A stretch of DNA of 42,217 nt, taken from Acidobacteriota bacterium (GTDB taxonomy: Bacteria; Acidobacteriota; Terriglobia; Versatilivoradales; Versatilivoraceae). Where the stretch lies: assembly GCA_009841055.1 (NCBI GenBank), contig VXMN01000227.1, forward strand, positions 1 to 42,217. Direction: 5' to 3'. The stretch's first letter is position 1; every line of letters begins with the position of its first letter. The notes below the pieces were generated by a model. The model made no database searches and was not told where the DNA came from. It saw only the letters and a list, made by a program, of their open reading frames with translations. The position numbers and the translations under genes were made by a program. Positions 1-8,653 of the stretch are shown piece after piece.

Positions 1-235
1 ACTCCTCGACCCGGCTCGACCGGCAACGGCGACAGGACTCTGCTTCGGCCGGGCCCATGCCGTTTTCACGGACAGGGTGGCCGGGTGCCCCATCCCAGGG
101 GAACTGAGCGGCACGTAACGGGAGTGCATGCGGGCGGGACGCCCGCGCTCCCGGGGGGCGCCCATTCCAATCGCTCTTGCTCCTCAAGGGGACACGCTCC
201 GGCTTGCCGGGCTGCAGCTCTGCCGGGCAGATCAT
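1..235 (+). repeat. Partial copy (A) of REPIN/MITE-like interspersed repeat, left end outside the window
   Basis: Aligns by eye with 37430-37655 (shared GGACTCTGCTTCGGCCGGGCCCATGCCGT and GGGAGTGCATGCGGGCGGGACGCCCGCGCTCCCGGG); right inverted-repeat arm at 129-155. Confidence 0.8.
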
Positions 236-389
236 CCGAGAATGAGACAGAAAAGGCTTCAGAATAAACACCCTTTTTTTCAACAAGTTCCACAATCTGT
301 TTCAGGTAATCACTGATTCAGCAACGTTTCTCAGGCCCCTCCTTGAGTCGCAGCCTAGCCGAAAGGCGAAGGCTGATGTGGTGTGGCGG

Positions 390-1451
390 TCACGCAGCGG
401 CGCCGTCCTCCACCTTTGCGATCAGCGACTTCAGATTGGCGTAGTTGATGTGCATGGCCTCGATCAGCGATCCGCTGGGCGGCCTGAAGTGGGTGGCCAG
501 GGCCAGGACCGCATCCGAGTGGTGGTCGCGCAGGTTGCGCAGGATGGCGAGGTAGTCCACCTGGCCGTCTCCCAGGGCCCGCCAGCCGAAGTCGGCCCCG
601 GGACCGTCCAGGATCCGGACATCCTTCATGTGGAGGCTGTGGAGGTAGGGCTTCAGATTGAGGAAGCCGGCGGTGGCCTGGTCCCACTCGGCGGAAAGCA
701 GGGCGTCGGCGGGGGACCACTGGACCTTGAGTCTCCTGGAACCCAGGCGCTCGGCCAGCCGGCGGAAGTTGCCGGTCGAGCTGACGTAGTTGAAGGGCCT
801 CATGCCCAGCACCAGGTCGACGTCGTACTTCTCGGCCTGTTCCAGCAACAGGGAAAAGGCCTTGACCAGCTTCTCCATGTCCATTTCCGCGATGATGCCG
901 CCCCGGGTCGCCCAGCGCATGGGCCAGGTGGGTCCGCCGTAGCCGCGCTCCCCCGGCCAGACGAAGCTGTAGGAGAGCACCGAGGGCGCGCCCAGCCGGG
1001 CCGCAATCTGCATGGACCGGACCACGGCCTTGAATTCCTTGCGAAAGGCGGGATGCCGGGTCATGGTCTCGAGGTCCAGGTCCAGCAGCGGCAGGTTGTG
1101 GAAGGGAATCCAGGCGCTGAGCATGAACAGCTTGCGCCCATAGCGGGCCAGGCGCTCGCCCACGCGGTCCACCTCGGCATCGCTCATCTCGGGAATCGGC
1201 GCCAATCCCGGGACGGATTGGAACCAGACCTGCTCGATCCCGATGTCCCTTGCGACCTCCAGTTCCTGCTCCAGAGTCAGCTCGTCCGCGTCGCTCAACT
1301 CATCGATCCACATGGCCAGCTTGAACCGGTAGGGGACTCGTTCTCTGCCGGGCCGATCGGTGGGCTCCGCCGAACCCGTCTTCGCCAGGAGCGTCGATGC
1401 CAGGCCGGCTTGCAGGGCCCGGCCCATAAATCTTCTGCGATCATGAATCAT
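390..1451 (-). CDS. Secreted sugar phosphate isomerase/epimerase-like TIM barrel protein
   Basis: Tat-like leader MIHDRRRFMGRALQAGLAS; AP-endonuclease-2-like TIM barrel pattern (SLHMKDVRILDGPGADFGWRALGDGQVDY). Confidence 0.75.
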   Translation of the reverse strand: MIHDRRRFMGRALQAGLASTLLAKTGSAEPTDRPGRERVPYRFKLAMWIDELSDADELTLEQELEVARDIGIEQVWFQSVPGLAPIPEMSDAEVDRVGERLARYGRKLFMLSAWIPFHNLPLLDLDLETMTRHPAFRKEFKAVVRSMQIAARLGAPSVLSYSFVWPGERGYGGPTWPMRWATRGGIIAEMDMEKLVKAFSLLLEQAEKYDVDLVLGMRPFNYVSSTGNFRRLAERLGSRRLKVQWSPADALLSAEWDQATAGFLNLKPYLHSLHMKDVRILDGPGADFGWRALGDGQVDYLAILRNLRDHHSDAVLALATHFRPPSGSLIEAMHINYANLKSLIAKVEDGAAA

Positions 1452-1690
1452 GCCGACCCCCGCCTGCCCCCGGCGGGTGCATCACCCGCAACATTGTTTG
1501 AAAGATTTCCGTGTGACCCCTTGCGGTATCCATGCTATTACTTCTCCGTAGATTCCGTTTGGAGATCATTTAACTCAAAGTTAAGTGATGTGTCCAGAGT
1601 GGCTCCAGGCCGCGGCTCCCAGGCTCGTGTTGCCGATCGATGGGAGAAACAGGAAATGCGCCTGGGGCGGAACCTGAGGAGGGAATGCCG

Positions 1691-2509
1691 ATGGGTAATC
1701 GTATCGCCGCCCCGATCGCCATTGGGGCAATCATGACCATCTCTATCTGGTCGTTCGGATGCAGCAACGGGACTGGAGGCAAAAGCGACGGTTCCGGCCA
1801 CGCCCAAAAGGAAGAGGGTCACAAGGGCTCTGCCGCGTGGAGCTATGCCGGGCCCACGGGTCCTGAAAACTGGGGCTCGCTCTCAGCCGAATCTGCCGCC
1901 TGCAGCGACGGGCGCATGCAATCGCCGATCGATATCGTGGATGCCCTTCCCGCCAAGGGACCCGATTTGGTCTTCGACTACAAGCCCTCGCCGCTGAAGA
2001 TCGTCAACAACGGCCACACCGTTCAGGTGAACTATGGATCCGGCAGTGAGCTGACGGTCGCGGGCAGGCTCTTCAAGCTCCTGCAATTCCATTTCCATGC
2101 ACCCAGCGAGCACGCCATCGCCGGCTCGCGCACGCCGATGGAGGTGCATTTCGTGCACGCGGACGCGGACGGATCTCTGGCCGTGGTCGGCGTGATGATG
2201 CAGGCGGGCAGCCAAAACGATCCGCTGGCTTCGGTATTCGCCAACATGCCGGAAGAGGCCGGACCGGAAGTCGAGGTCGCCGACACGACCATCGATGCCT
2301 CGGCCATATTGCCTTCCGAGGCGGGCGCCTACTCTCACTACAAGGGCTCGCTGACCACTCCGCCCTGCAGCGAAGGGGTGAACTGGTTCGTGATGGCGAA
2401 GGCCATCGAAGTGAGCGCAGAACAGATCGGCAAGTTCGAGGGGATCGCTTCGCCCAGCGCGAGACCGCTGCAGGGACTGCACGACCGTTTGCTGATCGGG
2501 ACTCCTTGA
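1691..2509 (+). CDS. Alpha-type carbonic anhydrase, exported lipoprotein
   Basis: Zn-ligand motifs FHFHAPSEH and EVHFVH, QSPIDI, LTTPPCSEGVNWFV; lipoprotein-like leader; ORF opens at 1640 but MGNRIAAP at 1691 is the more likely start. Confidence 0.92.
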   Translation: MGNRIAAPIAIGAIMTISIWSFGCSNGTGGKSDGSGHAQKEEGHKGSAAWSYAGPTGPENWGSLSAESAACSDGRMQSPIDIVDALPAKGPDLVFDYKPSPLKIVNNGHTVQVNYGSGSELTVAGRLFKLLQFHFHAPSEHAIAGSRTPMEVHFVHADADGSLAVVGVMMQAGSQNDPLASVFANMPEEAGPEVEVADTTIDASAILPSEAGAYSHYKGSLTTPPCSEGVNWFVMAKAIEVSAEQIGKFEGIASPSARPLQGLHDRLLIGTP

Positions 2510-2521
2510 CCGCTCGCTGTC

Positions 2522-3658
2522 TCAAAGGCTGTCGGCGCCGTCGGTCAGCCAGTCCAGGGTGAAGCGGGCCAGGATCATCCTGGCATGCCATTCGGACTCG
2601 TACAGGCACAGCACCGTCATGTCGGGTGCGATGGCCATGTCCGAGTAGCCGGAGTATTCCCGATGGAGAAGTTTGGCCACCGGCCAGGTCCGGCACTCGT
2701 CATAGCTCATCCGAACCGTCAGAAGGGCCCGTTCGGTCCGGCTCGACGGGTGGGCAAGCAGGACGCGGTTTCTGCCGTGCGTGTCGGCGGTGGTGAAGCG
2801 GACCAGGCTGCCCTGCACCGACGGTTCGGGCATCCCCGGGTCGAAGGCGACCTCCGACCAGGTTTCTCCGCCGTCGTCGCTCCACGCGTAGGCACGCTGG
2901 AGCCTCTCCTGGCGGCTGCGCATGTTCATGTAGATACGCCCGTCCACCGTTTCCACCGACATCGACTCGTCCGAAAGGTCGATGTCCAGCGGTGGGCTGC
3001 GCCGCCAGGTCTCGCCGTTGTCATCGCTGTACATGGCATAGGAGAACTGCACCTTCCCCCAGCCGGCCGGCCTCCAGGTTCTGGGTCCCGGGGAAAGGTC
3101 GCCCCAGCTCGAGACCAGCAGCCGGCCGCTTGAAAGCTGGATGCCGTGTCCCGGACCCACGCCCAGATAGCTCCAGGAGGGATCGGCGGCCTGTTCGGTG
3201 ATCTCTCGCGGTTCGCTCCAGGTCGCCCCTTCGTCGCCGCTCTTGGACACGAATACCCGGTGGTTGTTCTTGCAGAAGACGAAGACCACCTCTCCGGTTT
3301 GCCGGTTCACCACCGGCACGGGCTGATTCACCGACAGATCGCCGTCGTCGAAAAGAACCTGAAGCGGGCCCCAGGTGAGCCCCTGGTCGGTGCTGCGCTT
3401 CAGAACCAGGTCGATGTCGGCATCGTCGCGGCAACTGTCCCTGCGTCCCTCCGCAAATGCCAGAGTCGTCCCCCCGGGCGTCATCACCAGCGCCGGAATG
3501 CGGAAGCAGTGGTATCCCGCTTCCCCCTTGGTGAAGACGGTGATTTTCTGCAAAGGCTCGGGCCGGCCGTCCCCCGGAGATTCGGAGGTCGTGCAGCCCG
3601 CGCTCCCATTTGTCAGAACGACGAGAAGTAACCAAAATATCGAACCAGTGATTCTCAT
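2522..3658 (-). CDS. Exo-alpha-sialidase / BNR-repeat protein
   Basis: Four Asp-box motifs (STDQGLTWG, SGDEGATWS, SDDNGETWR, SDDGGETWS), FRIPAL motif, lipoprotein leader. Confidence 0.88.
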   Translation of the reverse strand: MRITGSIFWLLLVVLTNGSAGCTTSESPGDGRPEPLQKITVFTKGEAGYHCFRIPALVMTPGGTTLAFAEGRRDSCRDDADIDLVLKRSTDQGLTWGPLQVLFDDGDLSVNQPVPVVNRQTGEVVFVFCKNNHRVFVSKSGDEGATWSEPREITEQAADPSWSYLGVGPGHGIQLSSGRLLVSSWGDLSPGPRTWRPAGWGKVQFSYAMYSDDNGETWRRSPPLDIDLSDESMSVETVDGRIYMNMRSRQERLQRAYAWSDDGGETWSEVAFDPGMPEPSVQGSLVRFTTADTHGRNRVLLAHPSSRTERALLTVRMSYDECRTWPVAKLLHREYSGYSDMAIAPDMTVLCLYESEWHARMILARFTLDWLTDGADSL

Positions 3659-3685
3659 CCGAAACTCCCTGTTTCTCCCTCCCGC

Positions 3686-5560
3686 TCAACCCGCCAGGAT
3701 GGATTCGGCGTAAAGCAGCTCGCCCGTGAGCCCGTCGTAGTACTGAAAGATCACCTGGGGCCGGCTGTAGGCCACCCAGCGGTCGGTCCCTGCCTCCACC
3801 GGGTTGTTGAAGGCGTTGTTGACCTGAACCACGCAGTAGACCGGCCGGTTGCGCATCAGCAGAGGAGTGTCCGGCTGCATGAAGCTGGACCAGCGTATCT
3901 CCACCCGGCGTCCCCGGGAATCGTAGGGACCGTTGGTGGGGCGCCCTCCCTCGCTGCTCAGCGGGTGGTTGCTCGAGTTGTGGGGTCCGGAAGCGAACTC
4001 CCAGACGCGGTCGGTGATCTTGATGGCGAAACTGTTGTGCAGGTCGCCAGTCAGGACAAAGACCGGCTTGTCCAGCGAGTCCCAGAACCGGATCAGGTCC
4101 TCCCGCTCCTCCAGAAACACCGTCCAGGCGTCGTCCTTGTTGGGGACGGGTTCCGGCCCATAGGCCCCCACGTGAGGGATGGTGAAATTGACCGAGGAGA
4201 CCACGAAAAACAGATCGGCTTGGCTGGCTTTCATCTCTCGCTTCAGCCAATCCCTCTGAGGAACGCCGATCATGGACACCCCCTTCTTGCGGGGTTGGTT
4301 CATGTCGTGCATCATGCGGTGGCTGCGGGTGTCCAGGAAGAAGAAGTCGGCATTGCTGACCGACTTCCGGAAGTGCGAAACTCGCCCGATGGAGTAGGCG
4401 GCCTTGCCGTCGGCCCTGGCGGCCGGCCGGATCTTCAGCCGGTTGGCATCCAGCACCTCCACGATCCGGTAGACCCCGGCATTGGGGTCTCCGCCTTCGG
4501 TGTCGCTGGGACCGTCCATGACGCCGGCGTCGGGTGTGCCCCAGTGCACGTGCAGGGTGGCGGCCTCCCGGGGATCCAGTTGGCTGAAGTCGGCTTCGGG
4601 ATCGGTCAGGATGGAGTCTCCGGCGGTGAAGGAGGCCCGTCCGAACCGAATGTGCCCGGAGGGATCCACCGGATTGCTCCAGCCCAGGTAGTCATACCAT
4701 GCCTTCAGGGCGATGTCGCGGAAGACGGGGCGCCGGTTGCGCAACCCCACCTCTCCGGCCCCGTAGACGTCATTGACGATCTCGTGGTCGTCGAAGGTGA
4801 AGTAGGAGGGGACCCCCCGGTGCCAGTCGCCCAGGTTCTCTCCCCGGTCCAGGTAGAGCTTGTAGTTCTCCCACACGCCCACGATGTTGGGCATCAGGTC
4901 CACCACATTCGGCGTCCGGTCGGCGGGGAGGCCCACTTGCCGCAGCCAGTCCTCGGGCGGGTAGGCACGCTCCTCCTCGTACAGCCAGTCCCCGTTGAGA
5001 ATGGCGAAGTCGATCCGAGCCCGGCTGTCAGGCCCCTGAAGCTGCTCGAGCATGGTGGCGAATGCGGGCAGGCTCCATCCGAAGGCCCCCGGACTACCGG
5101 TGTTCTGGTTGTTGCCGCAGGCAAACTCGAACCGGAAGTTGAAGAGTCCATCCGGATTGTGTTGAGGATGGCGCATGTCGTCGGCGCTGGGCAGGGTATG
5201 AAAGGTTCCCCCGGGCCCCGGGATCTCCTCCGTCCCCTCCAGCCAGACCAGCCGGTAGTGGTACCGGGTCCCGGAATCCAGCCCCGCAAGGTGAACCCAA
5301 CCGGTGTTGTCGCGCTCGACCCGGGTTTCCACCGCCGGGGACAGGGAGTCCAGCCGGTCGGCCCCGGTTCCGTACCTGACGGCGAATGTCCCGGACCGGG
5401 CCGTGCGGGCCCAGACGCCCATCTTGTGGGCCTCCACCCGGCCCAGCATGGGACCGTGGGTGAAGTGGGCACTCTCGTCGGCCCCGGGACGCGGCTGGGT
5501 CTGACACCCCGTTCCGGTCAGAGCAATCGTCAGGGGGATCAACCAGGCTAGGAATCTCAT
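3686..5560 (-). CDS. PhoD-like alkaline phosphatase / metallophosphatase
   Basis: FDDHEIVNDVYGAG, LDTRSHR, LTGDLHNSFA; lipoprotein leader; Fn3-like N-terminal domain. Confidence 0.88.
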   Translation of the reverse strand: MRFLAWLIPLTIALTGTGCQTQPRPGADESAHFTHGPMLGRVEAHKMGVWARTARSGTFAVRYGTGADRLDSLSPAVETRVERDNTGWVHLAGLDSGTRYHYRLVWLEGTEEIPGPGGTFHTLPSADDMRHPQHNPDGLFNFRFEFACGNNQNTGSPGAFGWSLPAFATMLEQLQGPDSRARIDFAILNGDWLYEEERAYPPEDWLRQVGLPADRTPNVVDLMPNIVGVWENYKLYLDRGENLGDWHRGVPSYFTFDDHEIVNDVYGAGEVGLRNRRPVFRDIALKAWYDYLGWSNPVDPSGHIRFGRASFTAGDSILTDPEADFSQLDPREAATLHVHWGTPDAGVMDGPSDTEGGDPNAGVYRIVEVLDANRLKIRPAARADGKAAYSIGRVSHFRKSVSNADFFFLDTRSHRMMHDMNQPRKKGVSMIGVPQRDWLKREMKASQADLFFVVSSVNFTIPHVGAYGPEPVPNKDDAWTVFLEEREDLIRFWDSLDKPVFVLTGDLHNSFAIKITDRVWEFASGPHNSSNHPLSSEGGRPTNGPYDSRGRRVEIRWSSFMQPDTPLLMRNRPVYCVVQVNNAFNNPVEAGTDRWVAYSRPQVIFQYYDGLTGELLYAESILAG

Positions 5561-7047
5561 GGGACCTCCTCCGGAAGATTATCGAAGACTCGGCTATTGT
5601 AGGTTCGAATTCCCTCCATCTCCCAGGCGGTGAGGGCGTGAACCCTGGCCCCGTCCCTGGCGGCGACCAGCGACACCCCCAGGCTGTCGCCGCGGGTGGG
5701 GTAGATCCTCTGGGTCAGGCACTGCCGCCCGTTGGCGAACACTTCCAGCATGGTGCGGTCCAGGAAGACTCGCAACTTCAGCCGCTCCCCGGAACGAAGC
5801 TGGAAGGGGGCCGTCTGTACCGGCACGTCCTGCGACTCCGCATCCCTCCTCATGAGGGGGAACGGCCTCCAGACCCCGGGATCCAGGCTGGACCGGGTGG
5901 TGTCAATGAGCAAGGCGCCTTCCCGGCGGTCGCAGAGAATCACCGTCTGCTCCTCCCCGCCCGGGCTGCAGCAGACCTTGAGCGCCAACGCCCCCGCCTC
6001 CGCAAGGCCGGCCTCCAGTCCCAGTTCCAGGCTGTCTCCCCGGAACTCGTCGAAGGAGAGCTCCCGGCCGGGAGCCAGCTCCAGGTCCCGCCATTGACCT
6101 CGGCGCCTCCGCAGGCTCTCCAGTTCCGCGGCCGGCTCGATCCGCAGGGAACCCTCTCCGTCCAGCGACAGCACACGGGGCAGGGTCATCACGCCGAGTC
6201 CGCGGAGCGGCTTCTCCCGGTTCTGCTGGTCCAGGGCCCAGGTCCAGAAAATCCTCCGGCCCCGGTCGTCCACCAGGCTCTCCGGAGCAAAGCAGGCGCC
6301 TCCCGGCCAGTTCATGCGGTGGTGTTCCTCCGGGAAGAAGGTCCCGTTTCGGTAACTGCCCAGATAGCAGCGAGCGCCCCGGGGGTGGCTGATGCAGAGC
6401 AAGGCGTGCCGATCGCCCAGGGGAAAAAAGTCCGGACAGGCGCAGTCCTCTTCCTCCCCGGTCCAGCGGCGTTCGGGACGGTAGAAGGGCCGCAGGTACT
6501 CCCAATGAACCAGGTCGGACGAGGTGAACAGATAGGCGGTGTCCCACCGGTCATCCGGCTTCACCTTTCCGCCCAGAATGGCGTAGTAGCGGTCTTCTTC
6601 CAGCCAGGCATGGGGGTCGAACACGTTGTAGACGCCCCAGCCGGGCGTTCCCTCCCTTGGCTCCGGAATTACCGGATTGTGCGGACTCTTGCGCCAGTGG
6701 ATCAGGTCGTCGTCGCCTGGGAACGCCAGGCAGGTCCCGGTGCCGACCCCGTGGTAGATGAGCGTGGGCCGGCCCTCTCTGTCGAGGAAGGCGCCGCCGC
6801 TGAAGATGCCCACCTCCGGATCCCCCTCGGCCGGTTTCAGGGCCGGGGGATGGAGGGTCCAGTCCACCAGGTCGGGGCTGCTGGCGTGGCCCCAGCAGTG
6901 CCCGCCGTGCGACAGGCCGGGATCCTGGAAGATGTAGAAGAGGTGGTAGCGCCCCCGCCAGAAAATGGCCCCATTGGGGTCGAAGGGCCGGCAAACCCCC
7001 TCGGGTGCGGTGAAGTGATAGCAGGGATCTCGAGGGTCGGAAGCCAT
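5557..7047 (-). CDS. Glycoside hydrolase family 32-like (beta-fructosidase-type)
   Basis: FDPNGAIFWRGRYHLFYIFQD, WGHASSPDLVDW, FDPHAW, EEDCACPDFF; C-terminal beta-sandwich with LRVFLDRTMLEVFANG; 4-bp overlap with the PhoD gene. Confidence 0.88.
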   Translation of the reverse strand: MASDPRDPCYHFTAPEGVCRPFDPNGAIFWRGRYHLFYIFQDPGLSHGGHCWGHASSPDLVDWTLHPPALKPAEGDPEVGIFSGGAFLDREGRPTLIYHGVGTGTCLAFPGDDDLIHWRKSPHNPVIPEPREGTPGWGVYNVFDPHAWLEEDRYYAILGGKVKPDDRWDTAYLFTSSDLVHWEYLRPFYRPERRWTGEEEDCACPDFFPLGDRHALLCISHPRGARCYLGSYRNGTFFPEEHHRMNWPGGACFAPESLVDDRGRRIFWTWALDQQNREKPLRGLGVMTLPRVLSLDGEGSLRIEPAAELESLRRRRGQWRDLELAPGRELSFDEFRGDSLELGLEAGLAEAGALALKVCCSPGGEEQTVILCDRREGALLIDTTRSSLDPGVWRPFPLMRRDAESQDVPVQTAPFQLRSGERLKLRVFLDRTMLEVFANGRQCLTQRIYPTRGDSLGVSLVAARDGARVHALTAWEMEGIRTYNSRVFDNLPEEVP

Positions 7048-7155
7048 TCTTCAATATGCTATCTTTGTCCCCAGGTTGAACGCAACGGCCCCCGATGCGG
7101 CGAACGGGCCGAACCGGAAATGGGATTCCGGAAATGCTGAACGAGGAATGACATC

Positions 7156-8253
7156 GTGAAGATCGATCGCATCGATACGGCCTGCTACCGCTTTCCTCCC
7201 CACCGGCGGATCGTGGACGCCATCCAGGAAGTCGAGTGCCTGGAAGTCATCGCTGCCACCCTTCATACCGACACCGGAGACGAGGGGTTCGGCTTTACCT
7301 ATACCATCGGACGCGGGGGAAAGGCCACCAAGGTGATGCTGGACACGGAAGTCGTTCCCCTGGTGCTGGGGGAAGACCCCAGAGACACCCAGCGGCTCTG
7401 GGAGAAAATGTGGTGGGGTCTGCACTGGGTGGGCCGGCATGGGGTGACCCTGCTCGCCGCCTCGGCCATCGACATTGCCCTGTGGGACCTCAAGGCCCGC
7501 CAGGCCGGCCAGCCGCTCTTCCGTTTCCTGGGGGCGGCTCGCGACCGCACTCCCGTCTACAACACCGACTGCGGCTGGCTGAACCACGGCGTGGAAGAAA
7601 TGGTCCACGAGGCTGCCGGTTGCGTGGAGCGGGGAATTCCCGGAGTCAAGATCAAGGTCGGGAAGGAAAGCCGCCTGGAGGACGTGGCCCGCGTCCGGGC
7701 GGTGAGGAAGGCGGTGGGAGACGACGTCAAGCTCATGGTCGACGCCAACCTGCGCTGGACCGCGTCCGAAGCCATGGCCCGCTGCAGGCTCCTGGAAGAC
7801 CTCGACCTCTTCTGGATGGAGGAGCCCCTGGATGCCGACGACGTGCTGGGGCACGAGCGATTGAGCCGGCACACTTCAATCCCCATCGCGCTGGGCGAGA
7901 ACCTCTTCAACCGGCACGTCTTCAGGGAGTACCTGGCTCGTGGAGCCGCCGGCATCGTGCAACCCGACGTCGGGCGGGTGGGCGTCACCGAATGGCAGAG
8001 AATCGCTGCCCTGGCCCACAGCTTCAATGCCTCGGTGTCGCCCCACCTGATGATGGAGGTCCACGTCCACCTGGTGTGCGCCACCCCCAACGCCCTCTTC
8101 GTGGAGCAGGTCCCCATGCTGGAACGCTTCCTGCGGCACCCGCTGCGGATCGAAGACGGTTACGCTGTTCCTCCCGAGCGTCCCGGCCACGGCGTAGCCT
8201 TCGACCAGGACAAGGTCAGCCCCTACTGCCTGGAGAAAAGCTCCTGGCCGTAG
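7156..8253 (+). CDS. Enolase superfamily (mandelate racemase/muconate lactonizing enzyme) protein
   Basis: KIKVG, LMVDANLRW, FWMEEPL, ALGEN, SPHLM motifs. Confidence 0.92.
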   Translation: MKIDRIDTACYRFPPHRRIVDAIQEVECLEVIAATLHTDTGDEGFGFTYTIGRGGKATKVMLDTEVVPLVLGEDPRDTQRLWEKMWWGLHWVGRHGVTLLAASAIDIALWDLKARQAGQPLFRFLGAARDRTPVYNTDCGWLNHGVEEMVHEAAGCVERGIPGVKIKVGKESRLEDVARVRAVRKAVGDDVKLMVDANLRWTASEAMARCRLLEDLDLFWMEEPLDADDVLGHERLSRHTSIPIALGENLFNRHVFREYLARGAAGIVQPDVGRVGVTEWQRIAALAHSFNASVSPHLMMEVHVHLVCATPNALFVEQVPMLERFLRHPLRIEDGYAVPPERPGHGVAFDQDKVSPYCLEKSSWP

Positions 8254-8396
8254 ACAGGAGGACAACCGGAAGATTGCCGCCTTCTACGCGACTCGAGTGA
8301 TGGAACTGCCATATCCCAGTGCCACGGACGCCGCGCCAGCGCCCGGGAAAAAGTTGTTGAAAAATCCTATCCGCCGGCAGTGACGTGGTTTAAGGG

Positions 8397-8522
8397 AGAG
8401 CTGCGAAGCTGCGGTTGGCGTGGGTAGGCAAGGAAACGCTTACTACAGGCCATCCTTATAGAGCTGCGAAGCAGCGGCTCAGGGTCGCCTGCAGGGAAAC
8501 GTAGGAGAAACCGGGAATAGTC
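8397..8522. repeat. Two tandem degenerate 63-bp units with GCTGCGAAGCWGC hairpin core
   Basis: AGAGCTGCGAAGC[T/A]GCGG at 8397 and 8460; GGAAACG at the same offset in each unit. Confidence 0.75.
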
Positions 8523-8653
8523 GAGTTTGGCAGCGAAGGCGGTTTCCTCCTGCCAGCGGAGGTGTCAACCCGGGGTCGTATGGGTTCAGCACGAACCCAG
8601 CCGCTAATGCGGCGAATACGAGGCATCCTCCCGAAACGCACCAACTCTCCAAA

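Noticed and set aside
3965-5551. Long ORF antisense to the PhoD-like gene (528 aa)
   Set aside because: High-GC shadow ORF, V/G/H/Q-rich with no family motif; the opposite frame encodes a clear PhoD protein. The same reasoning rejects 5638-7140, 8807-10732, 19104-20582, 27740-28861, 30676-32361 and 32245-34092.
8254-8653. Possible cobalamin riboswitch before the TonB receptor
   Set aside because: Checked for the conserved B12-box and GCCACTG-type core; the pieces do not match.
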